From positions 1 through 64,000 of the forward strand of contig JAILCX010000089.1 in the NCBI GenBank assembly GCA_024690205.1: a stretch of 64,000 nucleotides of DNA, read 5' to 3'. The notes under the pieces were generated by a model, which was not told the origin of the DNA, ran no database searches, and was given only the letters and a program-made list of their open reading frames with translations. The DNA comes from Lachnospiraceae bacterium (GTDB lineage: Bacteria > Bacillota > Clostridia > Lachnospirales > Lachnospiraceae). Positions 15,293-23,399 of this stretch are shown in pieces; the stretch's first letter is position 1, and every line of letters begins with the position of its first letter. The position numbers were made by a program, and so were the translations under genes.

Positions 15293-17389
15293 ATGGCTGA
15301 TAAAAACAAAAGAGAAAAAACATATAAAAAGATAAAGAAAAAGAACATATGGAGTTCAATAGTCGCTGTTGTTCTTTTTTCCATTCTTTCCGTACTTGTG
15401 CTTGCGGCGATAATACAGACACTGACACTTTATGTGATAGATGAAAAACTCTCAGCTGAGTATGAGAGCATAAAAGACATGGGCAAGCTGTACGAAGGAA
15501 AAGTGATAAGTGACCTTAGCGGATTATACTCTCTTTTGGATTCGCAGGATCGCGATTACGTAATAGTAAATGAAGCAGGTAACGTGCTTCATCAAAAGGG
15601 CGAGGCCACTTATTCCGCAGAAAAAAAGGAAATGTCTCTTTCGGATCATTCGGAAAGCATTTTTGTTTACACGGATACGACCGAAAGAGGTGTTTTGTTC
15701 ATAGACCAAAGAGGCCTTGTATCTGTTGATGTGAGAAAACTTCATGCATGGCTTAGAAGCACGAACGAAGAAGATTTTGTTAACAAAAACAAGATCGAGG
15801 AGTATGAAGCCAGGTATGAAAATACCGGATTTTCAATGTTTGGCGGATGGACACCCGACTTATTTGGTCTTGTTCGCGACTCATTAAAGGTAGATAAGCT
15901 TGAATTTCCGATCTGGATATCACTGGATGTAAACAAGGGTATGGAGGAGCTGATCGTAAGGGCGATGGTACAGATAAACACCCGTGATTTTCTCCTTATA
16001 CTTGAACTTGTTGTAGTGGTCATGGCTTTGATAGGATTGATCCTTGTAGCCATGCTGATAAGCACGTTGAGTACAGCTGTCAAGCAAAGAAGGATAACAA
16101 CTCTCTTCTTTAATGATGGAGAAACCGGTGCGCATAACTGGATGTGGTTTTTGATAAAAGGACAGCATAGATTAAGAAGATCCAACAGCCCGCGAAACAG
16201 ATTTGCCGTTGTAAATCTAGAATTTGTAAAATACAGAAACTACTGTGTCTGCCATTCGCTTCCCGAAGGCCAGAAAATGCTTAAGAAAGTTCATGGGATA
16301 ATCAACGGCCTTATAGGAAGAAAGGAGATGTGTGCACATTGCTCGTCTTCCAATTTTGCCCTTCTTTTAAGATACCATGACGTGGAAGAGTTAAAGAACA
16401 GGGTATACGGTATTATAGAGCACCTTGAACTTATAGGAGAAGATAAAAAGTTCAGTTTTCAGGCAGGAATTTATCTTATAGATCCTTTTGATGATATTGA
16501 CCTTGAAAGGGATTACAACAATGCCTGCACCGCTAGGGCTTCAATGGCTGACTCGGACGATTCTGGGATTGTTTTATTTGATGATAGATTCGCCGATGAT
16601 CAAAAGTGGCTGAGCGCCGTTGAAGAGCGGCAGTCAGCTGCCCTTGCCAACGAAGAGTTCATTGTTTATTACCAGCCTAAATATGATCCCTCGACTCAAA
16701 AGCTTAAAGGAGCAGAGGCCCTTATCAGATGGGAATCACCAGACCTTGGCTTTGTTTCGCCGGGTAAGTTCATCCCGATATTTGAAAAGAACGGTTTTAT
16801 TACTTCGATAGATCACTATATGCTGGAGCATGTTGCCAAAGACCAGAAAAGGTGGCTGGATGCAGGATATAAATGCGTCCCGGTATCCGTTAACGTTTCA
16901 AGAGCACATTTCGTTGAAGACGATCTTGCAGGGCAGATAACCTCTATAGTGGATAATGCCGGTACTCCGCATGAGTATATTGAAATAGAATTGACTGAGA
17001 GTGCTTTCTTTGATGACAAGAAAGCAATGATCTCAACGATATCAAAGCTGCAGCAAAACGGATTCGCCGTATCAATGGATGATTTCGGTTCGGGATATTC
17101 TTCGCTTAATTCTTTAAAGGACATGCCGCTTGACGTATTAAAACTCGATGCCGAATTCTTCCGCGGGGATAATACCGGCGACAGAGGAAGGGTAGTTGTT
17201 TCCGAAGCGATAAATATCGCAAAGAAACTCAATATGAGGACTGTTGCGGAGGGCGTTGAAGAAAAGGAACAGGTGGATTTCCTTGCTTCGCAGGGCTGCG
17301 ATATGATCCAGGGATACTATTTTGCAAAGCCCATGCCGGGAAGTGATTATGAAAAGAGAATGAGCGCGGAAGTTGCTCCCCAGGGATAA
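15293..17389 (+). CDS. Membrane-anchored EAL phosphodiesterase with degenerate GGDEF domain
   Basis: The ~698-residue protein has a basic N terminus, a membrane helix (~22-44), an extracellular region (~45-230), a second membrane helix (~240-262), a GGDEF-like domain (~280-430) and an EAL domain (~445-690). In the GGDEF domain the signature is replaced by SSSNFALL, so cyclase activity is not expected. The EAL domain keeps EALIRW, NVSRAHF, IELTESAFF, DDFGSGYSSL and AEGVEE, so c-di-GMP hydrolysis is likely. The start is taken at ATG 15293 with AGGTG at 15279-15283; an in-frame GTG at 15281 lacks a ribosome-binding site. The D,D-carboxypeptidase follows after 11 bases. Confidence 0.9.
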   Translation: MADKNKREKTYKKIKKKNIWSSIVAVVLFSILSVLVLAAIIQTLTLYVIDEKLSAEYESIKDMGKLYEGKVISDLSGLYSLLDSQDRDYVIVNEAGNVLHQKGEATYSAEKKEMSLSDHSESIFVYTDTTERGVLFIDQRGLVSVDVRKLHAWLRSTNEEDFVNKNKIEEYEARYENTGFSMFGGWTPDLFGLVRDSLKVDKLEFPIWISLDVNKGMEELIVRAMVQINTRDFLLILELVVVVMALIGLILVAMLISTLSTAVKQRRITTLFFNDGETGAHNWMWFLIKGQHRLRRSNSPRNRFAVVNLEFVKYRNYCVCHSLPEGQKMLKKVHGIINGLIGRKEMCAHCSSSNFALLLRYHDVEELKNRVYGIIEHLELIGEDKKFSFQAGIYLIDPFDDIDLERDYNNACTARASMADSDDSGIVLFDDRFADDQKWLSAVEERQSAALANEEFIVYYQPKYDPSTQKLKGAEALIRWESPDLGFVSPGKFIPIFEKNGFITSIDHYMLEHVAKDQKRWLDAGYKCVPVSVNVSRAHFVEDDLAGQITSIVDNAGTPHEYIEIELTESAFFDDKKAMISTISKLQQNGFAVSMDDFGSGYSSLNSLKDMPLDVLKLDAEFFRGDNTGDRGRVVVSEAINIAKKLNMRTVAEGVEEKEQVDFLASQGCDMIQGYYFAKPMPGSDYEKRMSAEVAPQG

Positions 17390-17400
17390 GAATTTTTGAT

Positions 17401-18549
17401 ATGGATTCATACGATCGTATAAGACGTGATAGGGAAATAGAACGCAGACGGCGGATTAAGCAATTAAGACGCCGTCGACAACTGTTTGTCATATATTGTG
17501 TTCTTTGCCTTGTTGCAGTTGCTGCGATCGTTTTTTTTGTAAGCAGGATAAAAAAGTCCTTTGCAAAAAAATCTGATGAGGAAATAACGACAGTCATATC
17601 CGTGCCCACACCCGAAAAAGAAGATAAAAACATACAGGACGAGATACAGGATGATAAAGAGGATAGTTTTCTTGGCTTTAATGAGGCCGGGGATTCCAAA
17701 CGGCCTGTGGTTCACGGAATCGAGATTTTTAAAGGATATCAGATAAATAAAACCGATTCGACATATTATATATCAAGCGAGAACATGATGAGCACTTATG
17801 CCATTTTGGTCGATGCAAAAGATGGCACGGTTGTTTGTCAAAAGGAAGGTTTTACGAGGATAAATCCCGCTTCGATGACCAAGATACTAACTGCATTGGT
17901 GGCTGCCGAGCATCTTGATAAAGAAGATCTTGATAAAAAAGTGACCATAACGGTTGAAGAAACGGATTATGCTTTTACCAAAAAACTCTCTGCCGTGAAC
18001 TTTGATGTCGGAGAAGAAGTGACAGTGAGGGATCTTTTTTACGGAACGATACTCCCGTCGGGTGCCGATGCAGCCATTGCGCTTGCCAAATACGTAGCAG
18101 GCGATGAAGAGTCTTTTGTCAAAATGATGAACGAAAAGATAGATGAACTTGGAATATCCGACACGACGCATTTTACGAACTGTGTCGGAACCTATGACGA
18201 AGATCACTATTCGACATGTGCCGACATGGCTGTCATTTTAAAAGCCGCCATAGAAAACGACTTTGTATATGATGTTATGAATGCCCATATCTATACGACT
18301 TCACAAACCCCGACTCATCCCGACGGGATAGAGATCTCCAACTGGTTTCTAAGAAGGATCGAGGACAAAGATACTAACGGGGAAGTCCTTTGTGCAAAGA
18401 CCGGATTCGTAAATGAATCTGGAAGCTGTGCGGCAAGTTACGAGGTCACAAAGACCGGTCATCCCTATATCTGCGTGACAGCGGATGCACACAGTGCATG
18501 GAGATGTATATACGATCATGTCGATATATATGCAAATTTCACCGAGTAA
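17401..18549 (+). CDS. D-alanyl-D-alanine carboxypeptidase (peptidase S11 family)
   Basis: The 382-residue protein has an Arg-rich N terminus, one membrane anchor (~22-46), an acidic linker, and an S11 transpeptidase fold. It trims the terminal D-Ala of peptidoglycan pentapeptides. Motifs are S157-M-T-K160 (INPASMTKILTA), SGADAA near 220, and K333-T-G (CAKTGFVNESG). The second motif is SGA rather than the textbook SxN, a variant I believe occurs in other Firmicutes S11 proteins. Unlike PBP5 it is anchored by the N terminus and lacks a C-terminal amphipathic anchor. Eleven bases separate it from the EAL gene. Confidence 0.9.
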   Translation: MDSYDRIRRDREIERRRRIKQLRRRRQLFVIYCVLCLVAVAAIVFFVSRIKKSFAKKSDEEITTVISVPTPEKEDKNIQDEIQDDKEDSFLGFNEAGDSKRPVVHGIEIFKGYQINKTDSTYYISSENMMSTYAILVDAKDGTVVCQKEGFTRINPASMTKILTALVAAEHLDKEDLDKKVTITVEETDYAFTKKLSAVNFDVGEEVTVRDLFYGTILPSGADAAIALAKYVAGDEESFVKMMNEKIDELGISDTTHFTNCVGTYDEDHYSTCADMAVILKAAIENDFVYDVMNAHIYTTSQTPTHPDGIEISNWFLRRIEDKDTNGEVLCAKTGFVNESGSCAASYEVTKTGHPYICVTADAHSAWRCIYDHVDIYANFTE

Positions 18550-18580
18550 ATACAATATATAGTGTTTTGCATAAAAGTGA

Positions 18581-18609
18581 TTGACATATATTGTACTTAA
18601 TGATAGAGT
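18581..18609 (+). promoter_or_regulatory. Promoter of carB
   Basis: TTGACA (18581-18586), 17-base spacer, TAGAGT (18604-18609), 73 bases before the carB start codon. The -35 is a perfect consensus. A second TATAAT at 18655-18660 has no good -35. Confidence 0.75.
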
Positions 18610-18681
18610 ATTGAAGATCTGAGATTCTGCAAATCTATTAACGGTATTTCTATTTATAATGTAAGGCGGAGGAAAAGGAAG

Positions 18682-21600
18682 ATGCCAAAGAGAACTGATA
18701 TCCACAAAGTATTGATCATAGGGTCCGGTCCCATTGTTATCGGACAGGCTTGTGAGTTCGATTATTCGGGAACGCAGGCGTGCAAAGCACTTAAGAAACT
18801 GGGGTATGAAATTGTTCTTGTCAATTCCAATCCCGCCACAATAATGACAGATCCCGAGACCGCAGACGTCACCTACATCGAGCCTTTAAATGTTGAAAGA
18901 CTTGAAAAGATAATCGCCAAGGAACGCCCCGATGCGTTGCTTCCGAACCTGGGTGGACAGTCCGGTCTTAATTTATGCGCGGAATTAAACAAAGCAGGAG
19001 TGCTTGATAAATATAACGTTCAGGTTATCGGTGTTCAGGTAGATGCCATAGAACGCGGTGAAGACAGAATAGAGTTCAAGAACACAATGAATGAACTCGG
19101 CATCGAGATGGCCCGTTCCGAGGTTGCTTATTCGGTAGAAGAGGCACTTGATATTGCTGACAGACTTAATTACCCTGTCGTATTGAGGCCCGCATATACG
19201 ATGGGCGGAGCAGGCGGCGGCCTTGTATATAACAAAGAAGAACTGAGCACTGTTTGCGCAAGAGGTCTTCAGGCTTCACTTGTCGGACAGGTTCTTGTTG
19301 AAGAGTCGATCATCGGATGGGAAGAGCTTGAACTTGAAGTTGTAAGAGACTGTGAAGGAAATATGATCACGGTCTGCTTTATAGAAAATATCGATCCCAT
19401 GGGAGTACATACCGGAGATTCCTTCTGTTCGGCTCCCATGCTCACAATATCCGAAGAAGTTCAAAAGCGCCTTCAGGAACAAGCATACAAGATCGTTGAC
19501 AGGGTTCAGGTAATAGGCGGTACGAACGTTCAGTTTGCTCACGATCCCGTATCCGACAGAATAATCGTTATCGAGATAAATCCCAGAACCTCCCGCTCGT
19601 CCGCGCTGGCTTCAAAGGCTACGGGATTCCCGATCGCGCTTGTATCAGCGATGCTTGCAACAGGCCTTACATTAAAGGACATTCCCTGCGGAAAGTACGG
19701 AACACTGGATAAATACGTTCCCGGCGGAGACTATGTTGTTATCAAGTTCGCGCGTTGGGCATTTGAAAAGTTCAAGGGCGTTGAAGATAAGCTCGGCACA
19801 CAGATGAGAGCTGTCGGAGAGGTAATGAGTATAGGAAAGAACTTCAAGGAAGCTTTCCAGAAAGCCATAAGATCTCTGGAGATCGGAAGAGCAGGTCTCG
19901 GACATGCCAAGAACTTTGATTCTCTTTCAAAAGAAGAGATGTTAAGAAGGCTTTCTTATCCTTCGTCCGAAAGATATTTCCTTATATATGAGGCACTGCG
20001 TTCAGGTATCAGCGTAAACGAGATACATGAACTTACCAAAGTTAAGAGTTATTTCCTTGAGCAGATGAAGGAACTTGTTGAAGAAGAAAACGAACTTGCA
20101 AAGAGCAGGGGTTCGCTTCCTTCAGATGAAGCTCTGACAAAGGCCAAAAAAGACGGTTTTTCTGATAAATACTTAAGCCAGATACTTGATGTTAAGGAAG
20201 ATGAGATAAGGCAAAAGAGACTGTCATTGGGTGTTGCCGAAAGCTGGGAAGGTGTTCACGTTTCGGGAACCGAAAACAGCGCGTATTATTTCTCAACATA
20301 CAATGCGCCCGATAAGAACCCCGTTTCAAATGACAAACAGAAGATCATGATCCTGGGCGGAGGCCCCAACAGGATAGGACAGGGTATCGAATTCGATTAC
20401 TGCTGCGTACATTGTTCAAAGGCACTTAAAAAGCTCGGCTTTGAAACGATAATAGTAAACTGTAACCCCGAGACGGTATCAACTGACTACGACACATCAG
20501 ATAAGCTCTATTTTGAGCCTCTTACGCTTGAAGATGTTCTTTCGATATACAACAAGGAAAAGCCTCTCGGAGTTATCGCTCAGTTCGGCGGACAGACACC
20601 GCTTAACCTTGCTGCACAGCTTGAAGCAAACGGAGTCAAGATACTCGGAACATCACCTGCCGTTATCGACCTTGCCGAAGACAGAGACCAGTTCAGAGAA
20701 ATGATGGACAAGCTCGGCATACCCATGCCCGAATCGGGAATGGCAGTTAACGTCGATGAAGCGCTTCAGATAGCAAAGAAGATCGGCTATCCAGTTATGG
20801 TACGTCCTTCATATGTCCTAGGTGGACGCGGAATGGAAGTTGTATATGACGATGAGTCAATGACGGAATACATGAATGCGGCAGTCGGTGTAACACCCGA
20901 TCGTCCGATCCTTATAGACAGATTCTTAAATCATGCTCTTGAGTGTGAAGCAGATGCGATAGCGGACGGAACACATGCATTTGTTCCCGCTGTTATGGAG
21001 CATATAGAGCTTGCGGGTGTTCATTCCGGAGATTCGGCATGTATAATTCCTTCCGTACACATTACGGAGGATAACTTAAAGACCATAAAGGAATATACCA
21101 AAAAGATCGCTGAACAGATGCACGTTCGCGGCCTTATGAACATGCAGTATGCCATCGAAAACGGCAAGGTATTTGTTCTGGAGGCAAATCCCAGAGCTTC
21201 CCGTACGGTTCCTTTGGTATCAAAGGTGTGCAACATAAGGATGGTTCCTTTGGCTACCGAGATAATAACCTCAGAGATCACCGGAAAACCGAGCCCTCTT
21301 GGCAATCTTAAGGAACAGTACATACCGAACTATGGTGTCAAAGAAGCAGCATTCCCCTTCAATATGTTCCCTGAAGTTGACCCGATTCTCGGACCTGAGA
21401 TGAGATCGACCGGTGAAGTGCTCGGCCTTTCACATTCATATGGTGAAGCCTTCTACAAGGCTCAGGAAGCCATAGGTCTTAAACTTCCGCTCGAAGGAAC
21501 GGTTCTTTTCTCTGTAAACAACAAGGATAAAGCAGAGATCGTACCCATCGCAAAGAGCCTTAGCGAAGACGGCTTTGAGATAGTTGCAACAAGCGGAAAC

Positions 21601-21906
21601 TACGATGTGCTCACATCGGCAGGAGTTCCTGCAAAGAAGGTTAAAAAGATCTATGAGGGACGTCCGAACATTTCTGATATGATCGCAAACGGAGAGATCA
21701 CTATGGTCGTCAACTCACCGATAGGAAAGAGTGCTGCTCATGATGACAGTTACCTTCGTAAGGCGGCAATTAAGGCAAAGGTTCCTTACATGACTACCGT
21801 TGCAGCAGCCAAAGCCACGGCAGAGGGTATACACTATATAAAGACTCATGAAGAGGAGCAGGTTAAATCCCTTCAGGAGCTTCACTCCGAGATACACGAT
21901 CTTTAA
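18682..21906 (+). CDS. carB: Carbamoyl-phosphate synthase large subunit
   Basis: The 1074-residue protein has the normal CarB length and two homologous ATP-grasp halves. The first begins with KVLIIGSGPIVIGQACEFDYSG; the second begins near 552 with KIMILGGGPNRIGQGIEFDYCC. A C-terminal MGS-like allosteric domain (~935-1074) follows. CarB makes carbamoyl phosphate from bicarbonate, ATP and ammonia supplied by CarA, feeding pyrimidine and arginine synthesis. CarA is not adjacent, although the two usually form an operon; here carB has its own promoter and terminator. A Shine-Dalgarno GGAGG precedes the ATG. Confidence 0.97.
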   Translation: MPKRTDIHKVLIIGSGPIVIGQACEFDYSGTQACKALKKLGYEIVLVNSNPATIMTDPETADVTYIEPLNVERLEKIIAKERPDALLPNLGGQSGLNLCAELNKAGVLDKYNVQVIGVQVDAIERGEDRIEFKNTMNELGIEMARSEVAYSVEEALDIADRLNYPVVLRPAYTMGGAGGGLVYNKEELSTVCARGLQASLVGQVLVEESIIGWEELELEVVRDCEGNMITVCFIENIDPMGVHTGDSFCSAPMLTISEEVQKRLQEQAYKIVDRVQVIGGTNVQFAHDPVSDRIIVIEINPRTSRSSALASKATGFPIALVSAMLATGLTLKDIPCGKYGTLDKYVPGGDYVVIKFARWAFEKFKGVEDKLGTQMRAVGEVMSIGKNFKEAFQKAIRSLEIGRAGLGHAKNFDSLSKEEMLRRLSYPSSERYFLIYEALRSGISVNEIHELTKVKSYFLEQMKELVEEENELAKSRGSLPSDEALTKAKKDGFSDKYLSQILDVKEDEIRQKRLSLGVAESWEGVHVSGTENSAYYFSTYNAPDKNPVSNDKQKIMILGGGPNRIGQGIEFDYCCVHCSKALKKLGFETIIVNCNPETVSTDYDTSDKLYFEPLTLEDVLSIYNKEKPLGVIAQFGGQTPLNLAAQLEANGVKILGTSPAVIDLAEDRDQFREMMDKLGIPMPESGMAVNVDEALQIAKKIGYPVMVRPSYVLGGRGMEVVYDDESMTEYMNAAVGVTPDRPILIDRFLNHALECEADAIADGTHAFVPAVMEHIELAGVHSGDSACIIPSVHITEDNLKTIKEYTKKIAEQMHVRGLMNMQYAIENGKVFVLEANPRASRTVPLVSKVCNIRMVPLATEIITSEITGKPSPLGNLKEQYIPNYGVKEAAFPFNMFPEVDPILGPEMRSTGEVLGLSHSYGEAFYKAQEAIGLKLPLEGTVLFSVNNKDKAEIVPIAKSLSEDGFEIVATSGNYDVLTSAGVPAKKVKKIYEGRPNISDMIANGEITMVVNSPIGKSAAHDDSYLRKAAIKAKVPYMTTVAAAKATAEGIHYIKTHEEEQVKSLQELHSEIHDL

Positions 21907-21921
21907 AATGTTCTTATCATG

Positions 21922-21955
21922 CGCCCGGCGGATTTAGTCTGCCGGGCGTATTTAC
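21922..21955 (+). terminator. Terminator after carB
   Basis: Eight-bp GC-rich stem CGCCCGGC (21922-21929)/GCCGGGCG (21941-21948), followed by TATTTACGTT. The T-run is imperfect. The position 15 bases after the carB stop supports it. Confidence 0.75.
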
Positions 21956-21974
21956 GTTACAGACGGTGTTTTGG

Positions 21975-21980
21975 TATAAT
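21975..21980 (+). promoter_or_regulatory. -10 element of the sugar symporter / alpha-galactosidase operon
   Basis: Perfect TATAAT 41 bases before the preferred start at 22021. A weak TTTACG lies 18 bases upstream, at 21951-21956. Transcription from here begins after the ATG at 21919, which supports the later start codon. Confidence 0.55.
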
Positions 21981-22020
21981 GTACAAATGGGGGAAAAACT
22001 ATAGATTTGGAGGGTATGGC

Positions 22021-23394
22021 ATGGAAACGAAGAATCTCAAGCCGATAACAAATAAGCTTCTTTGGATATTTGCTGTCGGTCAGTTTGGTTGGAGCCTCCT
22101 TTCGGGCGTGGTATCCAACTGGATGGTCTATTATTACACGGGCAGTCCCGATCAGCAAAATCCCAATACCGGTCTTTTTGCATCAGGAATCACACAGGAA
22201 CCCATTTTATTTAAACTGACTTTATTCGGACTTGTCCTTGCTGTAGGACGTATTTTTGATGCGGTAACTGATCCGCTCATCGCAGGCTGGTCTGACAGAA
22301 GCGATTATAAAAACGGGCGCAGGATACCGTTCATGCGTGTTATGGCGATCCCGTTTGCTCTTTGCACGATAGGCCTTTTTGTGCTCCCCCAGACGGGAAT
22401 AAAGGCCCTTAACGACACGCTTTTGTTTGTACTTCTCATCGTCTTTTATCTTTTTATGACGATGTTCTGTACGCCTTATAATGCGCTTATTGCAGAGCTT
22501 GGTGATACGCAGCAGCACAGGATCAATGTTTCAACTTATATTTCATTCACATTCATAGTCGGACAGAGTATCTCGTTCCTTTTGCCGAATGTCGCAGGTT
22601 CGCTTGAAGGAGCCGTAGGTCAAAAGAATTCAATAAGGCTTGCGGTAGCCGTAATGGCAGCCATAGCATGTATTGCGATGCTGATCTCGGCATTTTTCAT
22701 AAACGAGCGTGATTACATCGATGTTAAGCCCAGTGAGACAAAGCCGTTTTCTTCTTTGATAAAGACATTTTCAAACGGACAGTTCAGAAGATTCGTTTAC
22801 AGCGATGTTATCTATTTCTTTGCACTTACGCTGTTCCAGACGGGTCTTGCCTTTTATGAGACAAAGCTAATGGAGATCGAGGATACTTGGACTTTCCTGC
22901 TTACGGCAACCATGACCGCCATAAGCGTATGTCTGTATCCCATTGTTAACATACTTGCCAAAAAGATCGGCAAAAAGACGCTTATCATCACGGGATTCTT
23001 TTCATACAGCGTTGTTTTCCTTATCACATCGCTTTGCGGAAAAGGATTGTATTGGGGATTTATCGTGGCGGTTATCGCGGCGATCCCGATGGCGATACTC
23101 GGGATCCTGCCCCAGGCATGTGTCGCCGATGTTGCGGAGCTTACAAGGCTTGAAACCGGCGAGGACAGGAGCGGGATGTTCTTTGCCGCACGTACATTCG
23201 CGTTTAAGATGGGACAGGCACTTGCTCTTGTGATCTTTACTTCAATAACCGTTTCGCAGACTGCGGGAAGCTACAGAGCTACGGCTGTTGTTGCTTTTAT
23301 CACCTGCTTTATAGGAGCGGTATTATTCTTTGCATATAACGAAAAGATGATACTTTCAAAGATAAAGGAACTAAGGGGAACCGGGGAGATCTAG
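22021..23394 (+). CDS. Sugar:cation symporter of the GPH (MelB-like) family
   Basis: About 457 residues, twelve predicted membrane helices, major facilitator superfamily. The GRIFDAVTDPLIAGWSDRSDYKNGRR loop is characteristic of the glycoside-pentoside-hexuronide:cation symporters such as MelB. The preferred start is ATG 22021, with GGAGGG at 22009-22014; the frame is open from 21919 but that codon sits in the carB terminator. The GH36 alpha-galactosidase begins 6 bases after its stop, so melibiose/raffinose-type alpha-galactosides are the likely cargo. Confidence 0.88.
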   Translation: METKNLKPITNKLLWIFAVGQFGWSLLSGVVSNWMVYYYTGSPDQQNPNTGLFASGITQEPILFKLTLFGLVLAVGRIFDAVTDPLIAGWSDRSDYKNGRRIPFMRVMAIPFALCTIGLFVLPQTGIKALNDTLLFVLLIVFYLFMTMFCTPYNALIAELGDTQQHRINVSTYISFTFIVGQSISFLLPNVAGSLEGAVGQKNSIRLAVAVMAAIACIAMLISAFFINERDYIDVKPSETKPFSSLIKTFSNGQFRRFVYSDVIYFFALTLFQTGLAFYETKLMEIEDTWTFLLTATMTAISVCLYPIVNILAKKIGKKTLIITGFFSYSVVFLITSLCGKGLYWGFIVAVIAAIPMAILGILPQACVADVAELTRLETGEDRSGMFFAARTFAFKMGQALALVIFTSITVSQTAGSYRATAVVAFITCFIGAVLFFAYNEKMILSKIKELRGTGEI

Positions 23395-23399
23395 GATCG

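Noticed and set aside
21919-22020. Longer N terminus of the sugar symporter starting at 21919
   Set aside because: The ATG lies in the carB terminator hairpin and upstream of the TATAAT; the start at 22021 has a strong ribosome-binding site.
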